Made by a program: the position numbers and the translations under genes. Of a DNA stretch of 64,000 nucleotides, positions 42,420 through 51,034 are shown one piece after another (within the stretch, counting starts at the first letter, position 1; every line of letters begins with the position of its first letter). Source of the stretch: Natronomonas marina (lineage in GTDB: Archaea; Halobacteriota; Halobacteria; Halobacteriales; Haloarculaceae); the NCBI RefSeq assembly GCF_024298905.1, contig NZ_CP101154.1:868001-932000 (forward strand), given 5' to 3'. The notes beneath the pieces were generated by a model. The model worked only from the letters and a program-made list of their open reading frames with translations, did no database searches and was not told the DNA's origin.

Positions 42420-42865
42420 CCACCCCCGACGCCCACGGGGAGGGAAACGCGGAACTCGAGCGTGCGCTCTCCGAACACGGGCTGTTCGCGTGGCTCGATC
42501 TCGAAATCGAGACCGTCGACCCCGGCCACGTCGCCTTCACCTTGCCCTTCGACGAGAAGTTCGCCAACCTCTCGTCGGGCACGGTCCACGGCGGCATCAC
42601 GGCGACGGTCATCGACACCGCCTCGGGCTTTGCCCTCCGCTCGACGTTCGAGGACCCGACGGCCGTCCAGTTGACGACGACGGACCTGAACGTCCGGTAC
42701 GTCCGCCCCGCACGGAACGACATCCGGGTCACCGCCGACGTCGTGCGGGCCGGTCGGTCGATGGGCGTCACGGACTGTGAAGTCACCACCGTCCACGAGG
42801 GCGAGCGCAAGGTCGTCGCCACCGGCGGGACCAGCTACCGGATACTCGGGGGCGCCGAGTCGTGA
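42416..42865 (+). CDS. PaaI family thioesterase
   Basis: The 149-residue hotdog-fold protein starts at ATG 42416, overlapping the upstream stop (ATGA). It has LSSGTVHGGITATVIDTASGFAL, with the HGG motif common in PaaI-type thioesterases, and RPARNDIRVTADVVRAGRSMG. It would hydrolyse acyl-CoA esters. It overlaps the MaoC gene by four bases (GTGA). Confidence 0.9.
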   Translation: MTTPDAHGEGNAELERALSEHGLFAWLDLEIETVDPGHVAFTLPFDEKFANLSSGTVHGGITATVIDTASGFALRSTFEDPTAVQLTTTDLNVRYVRPARNDIRVTADVVRAGRSMGVTDCEVTTVHEGERKVVATGGTSYRILGGAES

Positions 42866-43320
42866 CCGACGAGGACCGCCCGAGCGTCTTCGCGGGCATC
42901 GAGGAGGGCGACACGACCGTCACGCAGGGGCGCACCATCACCGAGGCCGACGTGACGAACTTCGCCGGCGTCTCCGGGGACTTCAACCATCTCCACACCG
43001 ACGCCGAGCAGATGAGCGAGTCGATGTTCGGCGAACGCATCGCCCACGGCATGCTGGTCGTCTCGGCGGCGACGGGCCTGCTGTGGCAGGACCGCACCCC
43101 CGAGGAGCGGGAGGCCGTCGTCGCCTTCTACGGCCTGGACGAACTGCGGTTTCGCCAGCCGGTGTACGTCGGCGACACCATCCACGTCGAGACCGAGGTT
43201 CTCGAGACACGACCCACGGACGACGGGCCGGGCAACGGGACCGTCCGGAACGCCGTCGAGATACTGAACCAGCGGGACGGCGTCGTCGTCTCCTGTGAGA
43301 TGACGTCGCTGATGCAGTAG
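42862..43320 (+). CDS. MaoC family (R)-specific enoyl-CoA hydratase
   Basis: The 152-residue protein starts at GTG 42862. Its hydratase-2 motif is FAGVSGDFNHLHTDAEQM, containing the catalytic Asp and His, followed by ERIAHGMLVVSAATGLLW. MaoC proteins hydrate enoyl-CoA to (R)-3-hydroxyacyl-CoA, which may feed polyhydroxyalkanoate synthesis or a multifunctional-type beta-oxidation. It is the last gene of the coupled set from 40464. Confidence 0.92.
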   Translation: MTDEDRPSVFAGIEEGDTTVTQGRTITEADVTNFAGVSGDFNHLHTDAEQMSESMFGERIAHGMLVVSAATGLLWQDRTPEEREAVVAFYGLDELRFRQPVYVGDTIHVETEVLETRPTDDGPGNGTVRNAVEILNQRDGVVVSCEMTSLMQ

Positions 43321-43434
43321 GGACCTCGGCGCGATCGGGGCGTCGGTTCGCGGAGGGACAGCTCCCGTCGCACCCCCGGAGAAAATAAATGGCCGGAGAG
43401 AACGGGTCGAACGGCCGAAGTTGCTACCAGAAGG

Positions 43435-43443
43435 AATATAAGT
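43435..43443 (+). promoter_or_regulatory. TATA box of the surface-protein gene at 43470
   Basis: The sequence aatataag lies about 27-35 bases before ATG 43470, predicting a leaderless transcript. Confidence 0.45.
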
Positions 43444-43469
43444 TCGAGATGTAATTTCAATTGTGTATA

Positions 43470-45263
43470 ATGACAAGCGAATCGACAGTTACGACCGTAG
43501 GGGTCGTGTTACTCGTCGTTCTCGCGGGAATCGCGGGCTCGATGGTGGTTGCGACGCAGACGGCCACCTCGAGCGTCAGTATCGACGCCACGCCGTCGGA
43601 CTCGCCGCCGGCCAGCGGCGTTTCGACCCACACCGTCGTGTTCGACGTCGGGGCCGACTCGGTGCTCGCCGGGCAAGCCCTGAACGACGTCCTGGTCGAC
43701 TACAGCATCGCCCAGCCGACGTCACAGGTCGGCAACGTCGGCGCCTCCGACATCGTCACGATCGGCATCGACGAGGGCGGTGACAACGTCGGCACGAGGG
43801 TCGACTCGGAGGCGACCGTCTCCTCGGTGACCGGCCAGGCCGACGGTCAGGCGCTCCTCGTCGAGACCGGCGGAGGCCTGACGGTTCAGCCCGGCGACGA
43901 GGTCGTCCTCGTCGCCCAGCAGGTCCAGAACCCCGACACCAGCGGGACCGCCCAGGTCGACGTGACTGTCAACAGCCAGCAGGACATCTCGGGGACGGCA
44001 TCCAGCAGCGTCACCTACGAGTTCAACGACGCGACCGTGGACTTCCGCGGTCAGGAGACCACCGGTGAGACGGTGACGGTCGACTCCGTGACTCTCTCGG
44101 AGGGCGGCTTCGTCGCCGTCTCGAACACGAGCAGCGCCGACTCTGGCGAAATCCGCGGCTCGGCCTACCTCGGCGAGGGCACCCACACCGACGTCGAGGT
44201 CACGCTCGACGAACCCGTCCAGGCGGACCAGACCCTGTACGCGCAGGCTCACCTGGACACCGACGGCGACCAGCGATTCGACTTCACCGACTCCGGCAGC
44301 GCACAGGACGAACTCTACCGGACTGGCGACGGCAACGTCCAGACCAGCGGTGACGGCGCCAGCGCCCAGGTGACCGTCGTCGAGTCGACACCGACTCCGA
44401 CTCCGACACCCACCGACACACCAACTCCGACACCCACCGACACACCAACTCCGACACCCACCGACACACCAACTCCGACACCCACCGACACACCAACTCC
44501 GACACCCACCGACACACCAACTCCGACACCCACCGACACACCGACCGACGGCGGTGACGACGACGACGACGACGGCGGCGACCCCGATCCGGAGATTACC
44601 GACTACACCGTCACGGCCGACGGCAGCCAGATAACGGTCTCCTTCGAGAGCGACGAGGACCTCGTCGACATCGAGGTCGACGTCAGCGGGCCCGACGCCG
44701 GCACGCTCGACACCGAGGACTTCGACGGCAACCGCGTCGAGGGCTACACGGCCACCTACGAGGCCGGCAGCGACGGCGAGTACACCCTCGAACTGGTGAC
44801 CGCCGAGGACTCGACCAACAACGACGGCGCCGACGACGGCGACTACTCCGGCACGGCGACGGTCGATAGCGCCGACGATGGTGACGACGAATCGGCCGAC
44901 GACGGTGACACCGGCGATGGAACGCCGACCGACGACGGAGACACCGGCGATGGTGACACCGGCGACGACGGATCGGCCGACGATGGAACGCCGACCGACG
45001 ACGGTGACACCGGCGACGGTGACGACGGCTCCATGGACGATGGCGACGGTGACTCCACGGACGGCCAGACACCGACGCCGACCGACGACGGCGCCATGGA
45101 CGGCGACGACGGCGACGGCGCCGACGGCAGCGACGGTGACGCGGGCGGCGACGAAACGACCGAGACCGACGACGGCTCCGACGGCGACGGTGCCGGCTTC
45201 GGCGGCCTCGTCGCGGTCTCGGCGCTTCTCGCCAGCGCGCTGCTGTTCTACCGGCGGCGATAG
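43470..45263 (+). CDS. surface protein with DUF7282-like domain and variant PGF-CTERM-like tail
   Basis: The 597-residue protein starts at ATG 43470 (MTSESTVTTVGVVLLVVLAG). It has an N-terminal hydrophobic segment, a beta-rich domain, then a domain (about 190-305, VTLSEGGFVAVSNTSSADSG to GASAQVTVVES) similar to the last domain of the S-layer glycoprotein. Thr-Pro repeats, another beta domain and a very acidic Asp/Gly linker follow. The end GAGFGGLVAVSALLASALLFYRRR has the three parts of an archaeosortase signal (GFG, hydrophobic helix, basic end) but lacks the usual Pro. It is a likely archaeosortase substrate. Confidence 0.78.
   Translation: MTSESTVTTVGVVLLVVLAGIAGSMVVATQTATSSVSIDATPSDSPPASGVSTHTVVFDVGADSVLAGQALNDVLVDYSIAQPTSQVGNVGASDIVTIGIDEGGDNVGTRVDSEATVSSVTGQADGQALLVETGGGLTVQPGDEVVLVAQQVQNPDTSGTAQVDVTVNSQQDISGTASSSVTYEFNDATVDFRGQETTGETVTVDSVTLSEGGFVAVSNTSSADSGEIRGSAYLGEGTHTDVEVTLDEPVQADQTLYAQAHLDTDGDQRFDFTDSGSAQDELYRTGDGNVQTSGDGASAQVTVVESTPTPTPTPTDTPTPTPTDTPTPTPTDTPTPTPTDTPTPTPTDTPTPTPTDTPTDGGDDDDDDGGDPDPEITDYTVTADGSQITVSFESDEDLVDIEVDVSGPDAGTLDTEDFDGNRVEGYTATYEAGSDGEYTLELVTAEDSTNNDGADDGDYSGTATVDSADDGDDESADDGDTGDGTPTDDGDTGDGDTGDDGSADDGTPTDDGDTGDGDDGSMDDGDGDSTDGQTPTPTDDGAMDGDDGDGADGSDGDAGGDETTETDDGSDGDGAGFGGLVAVSALLASALLFYRRR
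44400..44543 (+). repeat. six perfect 24-bp tandem repeats
   Basis: The unit actccgacacccaccgacac (first 20 of 24 bases) is repeated six times without a mismatch at 44400, 44424, 44448, 44472, 44496 and 44520. It encodes the TPTPTDTP octapeptide linker. Synonymous positions are also identical, so copy number is probably unstable. Confidence 0.92.
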
Positions 45264-45390
45264 ACGCGGTACCGATTTTCGTTCGCTTCGTTTTCGCTTC
45301 GGACCGTCCTCCCGAACGGCTGACGGGCCTTTTCGACGGATCCACGCGACGCTGTCCGATCGGGTGTTCTCGGCGGCAGAAGGGCGGTCG

Positions 45391-45744
45391 CTACTCCTCG
45401 TAGGCGAGGTTCATCACCCACTGGGAGAAAGCGTCGCTCTGGGCGTCGACCTCCTCGTCGCCGACGAACGGCGAGAGCATATCGCCCGCCATCAGCAGCG
45501 AGAACTCCAGGTCCCGCGGGTCCCGAACGGGCGTGACGAGGTAGGTGTTGTGGCCGTCGTAGACGGTTGCCTCCCGCTCGACCAGTTCCCGCTCTTCGAG
45601 TTTGTCGATGATGCGGCTCCCCTTCCGGGAGTCGACGTCGAGTTCCTTCCAGAACTCGCTTTGGTGGATACCACCGGCCTCCCGGATCAGCTGTAGTCCC
45701 TCGTGTTCGACCTCGGACAGGTCCTCCTCGGCGGCGGTACTCAT
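45391..45744 (-). CDS. winged-helix transcriptional regulator (MarR-like)
   Basis: The 117-residue protein starts at ATG 45744 (MSTAAEEDLSEVEHEGLQLI). The winged helix is EHEGLQLIREAGGIHQSEFWKELDVDSRKGSRIIDKLEERELV with a wing VYDGHNTYLVTP. A short C-terminal helix follows. It matches haloarchaeal small HTH proteins; the targets are unknown. It is followed by the NRDE gene on the same strand, 26 bases beyond. Confidence 0.8.
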   Translation of the reverse strand: MSTAAEEDLSEVEHEGLQLIREAGGIHQSEFWKELDVDSRKGSRIIDKLEERELVEREATVYDGHNTYLVTPVRDPRDLEFSLLMAGDMLSPFVGDEEVDAQSDAFSQWVMNLAYEE

Positions 45745-45770
45745 TGTCGACTAGTCGGCCGGCGCGCGTT

Positions 45771-46520
45771 TTAAACCCTGTCTTCGACGCGCTCGTAAGC
45801 CGTCTCGCAGGGCGGCCCGTCGGCGAACTCGAAGACGCGTTCCTCGCCGAGACGGACCAGCGACGACGACCGGGTGCCGAAGCCGTCGCCGTGGATGCAG
45901 ACGCCGAACTCGTGGTCGCCGAGTACCTCGCCGGCCCGCCGCGTCCAGTCGGCCGCGGACTCGCCGTCTCGCGGCTGTAGCGTCTCGAGGACGCGGTCGG
46001 CGTTCGCCGCCTGCCGTCGGCCGACGTCGGGACGGGTCGGCGGGACGAACCACTCGCCGTCGGCGCCGACGTTGACGACGACGTGGACGCCCGGGTCGAG
46101 GGCCGTCACCCGGTGGTCCGTCAGTGGGTCGTCGGTCCCGCCGTTCTCGACGAGAAAGCAGTCCGAGGCGTCGGCGACCAGCAGGTGGAAGGGCGCGTAC
46201 TCGCGGGCGTCGAGCTCCGCCTCGACGCGGTCGACGGCCGCACGGGCGGTCGGCTCCTCGAGGGCGTCGGCGGTGAGGAGGCCGCGGGACCGTTCTCCCT
46301 CCCCGGCGGTCCAGCGGTTGGTGACCGCCGCCAAGACGCCCGACTCGTTGTATCCCAGCCAGGTGCCATCGGCCCGTTCGTCGCGGGGTGCGAGCACGGC
46401 GGGGTCGGTTCCCCGAACCGTCGGCGGCGTCGACGGCCGCTCGAAGCGTTCGTCCCGGTTGGCCGCGACACAGACCGGCGCCTCCTCGAACACCTGCCAG
46501 GCGACGATGAGTGTGCACAC
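45771..46520 (-). CDS. NRDE (TANGO2-like) family protein
   Basis: The 249-residue protein starts at GTG 46520 (VCTLIVAWQVFEEAPVCVAA). The NRDE motif lies in AANRDERFERPSTPP. The Cys at position 2 would be N-terminal after processing, as in Ntn-hydrolase-like TANGO2 proteins. The segment WLGYNESGVLAAVTNRW is also typical. Its function is unsettled (heme or lipid handling has been proposed for eukaryotic members). Confidence 0.87.
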   Translation of the reverse strand: MCTLIVAWQVFEEAPVCVAANRDERFERPSTPPTVRGTDPAVLAPRDERADGTWLGYNESGVLAAVTNRWTAGEGERSRGLLTADALEEPTARAAVDRVEAELDAREYAPFHLLVADASDCFLVENGGTDDPLTDHRVTALDPGVHVVVNVGADGEWFVPPTRPDVGRRQAANADRVLETLQPRDGESAADWTRRAGEVLGDHEFGVCIHGDGFGTRSSSLVRLGEERVFEFADGPPCETAYERVEDRV

Positions 46521-46562
46521 GGGTGACGCTACGGGACCCGTCGATGTAAACTCCCCCGGGAG

Positions 46563-48050
46563 TCAGCCGTCGTCGGTCAGGAGCCGCCTGACCGCCTCGC
46601 GGTCGACGGTCCCCGAGGCGGTCCGCGGGACGGCCGCCGCGAACCCGACGGTCCGGGGTCGTTTGTAATCGGCGAGGCGGTCCCGGCAGTGCTCCCGGAG
46701 GTCGGCCGCCGTCGTCTCGCCGTCGCGGACGACCAGCGCCGCGACCCGCTGGCCCCACTCCTCGTCCGGGAGACCGAGGACGGCACAGTCGGCGACTGCG
46801 GGGTGCTCGCGGAGCGCCGTCGCCACCTCCGCGGGGTCGACGTTCTCGCCGCCGGTGATGATGGTGTCGTCGACGCGACCCTCGACGTAGACCCGGCCGG
46901 CCTCGTCGCGGTGGCCGCGGTCGCCAGTGCGGAGGCCGGCCGAACAGAAGGCCGCCTCGGTCGCGGCCTCGTCGAGGTAGCCCGGCGTCACCACGGCGCC
47001 GCTGACGACGAGTTCGCCCGACTCGCCGGGGTCGCAGGGTGCACCGACCTCGTCGAGGACCGATAGTTCGGCGAACACGAGCGGGTTGCCGACGGACTCG
47101 GGGTGTTCGGCCGCGACGTCGGGCCTGGCAGTCGCTATCTGTGAGGCCGTCTCCGTCATCCCGTAGGTGGGCGCGACCGGGACGTCCCGCTCGTGGGCGC
47201 GCTCCAGAAGACTCGGCGGGCACGGCGCCCCGCCCAGCAGGACGAACCGGAGTTCCGGGACGGTCCCGGCGTCGAGCAGCCGTTCGAGCATCGTCGGGAC
47301 GAGGGAGACACAGGTCGCGTCGGCCGCCCGCAACGCCGACAGCGTCCGTTCGGGGTCGAACCCCCGCTGGACGGACAGGGCGGTCCCGTAGAGGACCGAA
47401 CGGTAGACCGGTGCGAGCCCGCCCATGTGGTGCATCGGGAGGGTGACGTGCCAGCAGTCATCCGGGGTCAGCCCCAGCCGGAACGCCGAGGCGGCCGCGC
47501 TCGCGAGGACGTTCGCCAGCGTGAGGACGACCCCGTTCGGCTCGCCCGTCGTCCCGGAGGTGAACATCACGATCAGTGGGTCGTCGGCCGCCCACTCGGG
47601 GAGGTCGAAGGGTTCGGGCTCGACGGCGGCGAGGCGTTCGGCGCCGCCGGTCGGCTCGTCGACCGATAGCACCGGGGCGTCGACGGCCTCGCGGACGGCG
47701 GCCTCGGTGTCGGCCTCGCAGACGGCGGCCGCGGGCGTGATGCGGTCCAGCCGCGTCCGGAGTTCGTCGGCCGTCGCGCGGGCGTCGAGGGGGACGAGCG
47801 TGGCCCCGAGCCGCTGGGCGGCGTGGACCACCTCGACGAACTCGACTCTGGTCGCCGCACAGACGGCAAAGGGGTCGTCGACGCCGACACCGCGGGCCGC
47901 CAACCGGCCGGCGAGCGTCTCGACGCGACGGTCGAGGTCGGCGTAGCTGTGGGCCGTCTCGACGTCGGCGGCGGCCGAAAGCGCCGGGGCGTCCGGCGTG
48001 GCGTCGGCGCGGATCGCGAGCCAGTCCCGCATCGTCGCTGCCCCGTTCAC
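46563..48050 (-). CDS. menE: o-succinylbenzoate--CoA ligase
   Basis: The 495-residue acyl-AMP ligase starts at GTG 48050, overlapping the TGA of menC. It has the AMP-binding signature IVMFTSGTTGEPNGVVLT, PTYGMTETASQIAT and the adenylation hinge GRVDDTIITGGENVDPAEV. MenE activates o-succinylbenzoate with ATP and CoA before MenB closes the ring. It ends the menA-menC-menE group. Confidence 0.93.
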   Translation of the reverse strand: MNGAATMRDWLAIRADATPDAPALSAAADVETAHSYADLDRRVETLAGRLAARGVGVDDPFAVCAATRVEFVEVVHAAQRLGATLVPLDARATADELRTRLDRITPAAAVCEADTEAAVREAVDAPVLSVDEPTGGAERLAAVEPEPFDLPEWAADDPLIVMFTSGTTGEPNGVVLTLANVLASAAASAFRLGLTPDDCWHVTLPMHHMGGLAPVYRSVLYGTALSVQRGFDPERTLSALRAADATCVSLVPTMLERLLDAGTVPELRFVLLGGAPCPPSLLERAHERDVPVAPTYGMTETASQIATARPDVAAEHPESVGNPLVFAELSVLDEVGAPCDPGESGELVVSGAVVTPGYLDEAATEAAFCSAGLRTGDRGHRDEAGRVYVEGRVDDTIITGGENVDPAEVATALREHPAVADCAVLGLPDEEWGQRVAALVVRDGETTAADLREHCRDRLADYKRPRTVGFAAAVPRTASGTVDREAVRRLLTDDG

Positions 48051-49051
48051 GGTGGAGGGATATTGCCTTTTCCCTGTGGCACGGCGACCGAACCGTCCTC
48101 GACCGGTGCGACATCGGGGCGGAGGTCCGCCGCGAGCCGGTCGCCCGTCGCCAGCCCGCAGGCCCCCACGTCGGGCAGCGACGCGGCCAGGTGGACGGCG
48201 CCGGCCCGCGCGACGGCGCCGTCTATCGTCGTCGTGACGACCGCTTCGAGGCCGGCCTCGCGTGCGCGGACCGCGACCCTACGAGCGGCGTCGACGCCGC
48301 CGAGCGCCATCGGCTTGCAGACGACGACATCGGCCGCGCCGGTCTCGACGACCGACTCGATGCCGTGCTCGAGAAGTCCCTCGTCGAGGGCGACGCCGAC
48401 CGATCCACCGCGGAGGTCGGCGTGGCCGGCCAGATTCGCGGCGACCAGCGGCTGTTCCACGAAGGCCACGTCGGGAGGCGCCAAAGCGTCGAACCCGCGT
48501 TCGGCGGTCGCGGTGTCCCAGGCGCCGTTGGCGTCGGCGCGGAGTTCGACGTCCGGACAGCGCTCGCGGACGGCCACCAGGCGCTCGAGGTCCGCCGACA
48601 GCGAGCGGGCGCCGACCTTGACCTTCACCGCGGGATAGCCGTCGTCGACGGCGCGCCCGGCGGCCGCAGCCGTCTCCGCGGGCGTGCCGTCACCGACCGT
48701 CGCGTTGACCGGAACACGGCGCCGGTCGGTCGGCCCGCCGAGGTGCCGGTACAGCGGCCGACCCGCGGCGCGGGCGCGGGCGTCGAGGACGGCCAGCGAG
48801 ACGCCGTGGCGGGCGGCGGGCCGGCCGTCGAGCCGGTCGCCCTCGATTGCGGCTACCGGGCCCGGGACATCCCGGAGCGCCGCCTCGCAGTCCGCCAGCG
48901 ACTCCGTCCAGCCGGGCAGCGGCGTCGCCTCGCCGACGCCGGTCGTCCCGTCGACGTCGACCTCGACGAGGAAGCCCTCCCGCTCCTCGATGACGCCGGC
49001 GGCCGTCTCCAGCGGGCGCGACAGCGGCAGTGCGAATCGCTCGACGTTCAT
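48047..49051 (-). CDS. menC: o-succinylbenzoate synthase
   Basis: The 334-residue enolase-superfamily protein starts at ATG 49051, overlapping the menA stop (ATGA). Catalytic marks are VKVKVG (Lys pair), ELRADANGAWD, VAFVEQPL and VALDEGL, the Asp/Glu metal ligands. It dehydrates SHCHC to o-succinylbenzoate. It is coupled on both sides, to menA and menE. Confidence 0.93.
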   Translation of the reverse strand: MNVERFALPLSRPLETAAGVIEEREGFLVEVDVDGTTGVGEATPLPGWTESLADCEAALRDVPGPVAAIEGDRLDGRPAARHGVSLAVLDARARAAGRPLYRHLGGPTDRRRVPVNATVGDGTPAETAAAAGRAVDDGYPAVKVKVGARSLSADLERLVAVRERCPDVELRADANGAWDTATAERGFDALAPPDVAFVEQPLVAANLAGHADLRGGSVGVALDEGLLEHGIESVVETGAADVVVCKPMALGGVDAARRVAVRAREAGLEAVVTTTIDGAVARAGAVHLAASLPDVGACGLATGDRLAADLRPDVAPVEDGSVAVPQGKGNIPPP

Positions 49052-49983
49052 AGCGGGAGCGCGAAACCGACCGCGAAGAGCGCCGAGTGCGCAAAGAGGA
49101 GTTTCCCCGTCCGTTCGAGGGCGGGGTTCAGCGCCTCGCCGTCGGTCCGCGTCCAGACGGTGCGGCCGATGGCGGCCGCCAGCGGCGCCGTCACCACCGG
49201 AAACAGGACGGCCGCCGAGTAGCCGTCGGCCCAGAAGACGACGGGGACGACGTAGGCCATCCCGACCAGCGCCGTCCACTCCATCCGGCTGAGGCGGTAG
49301 CCGAGCAGGACGACGAGCGTCCGTTTCCCGGCGGCGGCGTCGGTCTCGCGGTCGCGGATGTTGTTCACCACGAGGATGGCCGTCGAGAGACCGGCCGCGG
49401 GAAGACCGGCGACGACCGCTGCGAGTGGGAGCGTCCCGTCCGGCAGCCCCAGTGGCAGCGTCGCCCCGGCGGTGGCAGCCGCCTGGACGTAGTAGGTGCC
49501 CGCGACGGCGACGAGACCGAAGAAGACGAACACGAAGAGGTCGCCGAGGCCGCGGTAGCCGTAGGGGAGCGGCCCGCCGGTGTAGGTGATGCCCGCGACC
49601 ACCGAAGCGAGACCGACCACCAGGATGGGGACGCCACCGACGTAGACGAGATAGGTGCCGACGAGGACCGCGAGACCGAAGGTCGCGTACATCGCCCGCT
49701 TGACCGCGGCGGGTTCGATGATACCGCCGGCAGTCACGCGGGTGAACCCCTCGCGGTCGTCGGTGTCGGCGCCCCGGACGGCGTCGTAGTAGTCGTTGGC
49801 GAAGTTGGTCCCGATCTGGAGCAACAGCGCGCCGACCAGCGCGAACGCCGCCGGCAGCGGCGCGAACACGCCGTCCTGAACCGCGAGTCCGGTCCCGACG
49901 ACGACGGGCGCACTCCCCGCAGGTAGCGTCTGTGGACGGGCCGCCATCAGCCACGCCCGGGTCGATGAAACCGCCTCTGTCAT
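49048..49983 (-). CDS. menA: 1,4-dihydroxy-2-naphthoate polyprenyltransferase
   Basis: The 311-residue UbiA-family membrane protein starts at ATG 49983. It has eight or nine membrane segments and the two Asp-rich motifs NFANDYYDAVRGADTDD and NIRDRETDAAAGKRT that bind the prenyl diphosphate with magnesium. It attaches the isoprenoid tail in menaquinone synthesis. It is the first gene of menA-menC-menE. Confidence 0.94.
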   Translation of the reverse strand: MTEAVSSTRAWLMAARPQTLPAGSAPVVVGTGLAVQDGVFAPLPAAFALVGALLLQIGTNFANDYYDAVRGADTDDREGFTRVTAGGIIEPAAVKRAMYATFGLAVLVGTYLVYVGGVPILVVGLASVVAGITYTGGPLPYGYRGLGDLFVFVFFGLVAVAGTYYVQAAATAGATLPLGLPDGTLPLAAVVAGLPAAGLSTAILVVNNIRDRETDAAAGKRTLVVLLGYRLSRMEWTALVGMAYVVPVVFWADGYSAAVLFPVVTAPLAAAIGRTVWTRTDGEALNPALERTGKLLFAHSALFAVGFALPL

Positions 49984-50145
49984 TGGCGGCTATCCGGGCG
50001 GCGGCGACAAAAGGACGGGGGAACGGGCACGTTCCGTTGTGGTCGAAGACAGCGGAAACGGCAGGGCGACGGCGAATACGACCGGCGCCGCCGCTGTCGG
50101 GCGCTGGCGCGAAAGAAGGGAAGCGTGTGACGCGAACTGCCGCGA

Positions 50146-50790
50146 CTAGGCTGCGGGGTTGACGTCCTCGGTGGCGTCTTCGACCTGCTGGGTGACGTCC
50201 TCGACCTGGTCCTGCAGCGTCTCGGTCTGTTCTTCGATGCGCTCCTGGAGTTCGTCGAGCTGGTCCTCGAAACGCTCCTGGAACTCCTCGCTTTGCTCTT
50301 CGAGTTCGGCCTGGAGGTCCTCGATGGCCTCCTCGAGCTGGTCGTAGGCGTCGACGGTCTGGGATTCGAGGTCCTCGTTGGCCTCCATCAGCGAGTCGAT
50401 CTGTTCGTCGAGCGTCTCGAGGAACTCCTCGAGCAGTTCGTCGACGGACTCGGAGCCGTCCTCGAGGTTCGCCTCGAGCTGGTCGAAGGCGTCCGTCTGG
50501 GTCTCCTCGAGGGTGTCGAGCTGTTCGTCGATGGTCTCCCGCAGGTCCGCGACGACCTCCTGGTCACCGGGGACGGCGGCCTCGATGGCGTCGAAGTACG
50601 TCTCGACGCCCGTCCGGACGAGGTCGTTGCTCCGCTCGGAGACGTCGCGGGCCGGGCCGACGACGTCGAGGAAGCGCTCGTTGGCGTCCTGCTGGAGTTC
50701 GACCGACCGCTCGACGACCTCGTGGGTCTGCTCGATGGCGTTGCGCTGCACTTCGAAGACCGTGCTTACCGGGGAGTCGTTCTGGCTCAT
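50146..50790 (-). CDS. long acidic coiled-coil protein (phasin-like character)
   Basis: The 214-residue protein starts at ATG 50790 (MSQNDSPVSTVFEVQRNAIE). It is almost wholly helical. Residues 1-70 are amphipathic, with QRNAIEQTHEVVERSVELQQ, and 85-205 form a Gln/Glu/Leu heptad repeat (EEQSEEFQERFEDQLDELQE and EQTETLQDQVEDVTQQVED). There is no signal or membrane segment. The N-terminal part recalls granule-binding phasins, but I cannot show this. It sits between menB and menA with its own promoter, so it need not belong to menaquinone synthesis. Confidence 0.72.
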   Translation of the reverse strand: MSQNDSPVSTVFEVQRNAIEQTHEVVERSVELQQDANERFLDVVGPARDVSERSNDLVRTGVETYFDAIEAAVPGDQEVVADLRETIDEQLDTLEETQTDAFDQLEANLEDGSESVDELLEEFLETLDEQIDSLMEANEDLESQTVDAYDQLEEAIEDLQAELEEQSEEFQERFEDQLDELQERIEEQTETLQDQVEDVTQQVEDATEDVNPAA

Positions 50791-50814
50791 TGTATCTGGA
50801 GATATGCGACCCGA

Positions 50815-50825
50815 ATACATAAGTA
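50815..50825 (-). promoter_or_regulatory. TATA box of the coiled-coil gene
   Basis: The minus-strand sequence atacttatgta lies about 25-35 bases before ATG 50790. It gives the gene its own leaderless-type promoter inside the men cluster. Confidence 0.4.
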
Positions 50826-51034
50826 TTTCCCTTCTATACCATCTTCTGCCATCTGACTACACTCAATGTCAGGAAACGCTGGCACGGACCGGTGACGGCC
50901 GTCGGTACGAAAGCCGAACCCGAGGGTCCTCGGGCCGCCGTAACGATTGCCGCGGCGAGGGCGTGTCGACGAACGCAAGCGAGAAACCCCGCCGGGGACG
51001 GAGCGACCGCCCCGCGTACGCACGGGCGCGGTCG

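Noticed and set aside
44400-44543. Regular 24-bp repeats as a possible CRISPR array
   Set aside because: There are no spacers; the units are contiguous, in frame and encode a Thr-Pro linker.
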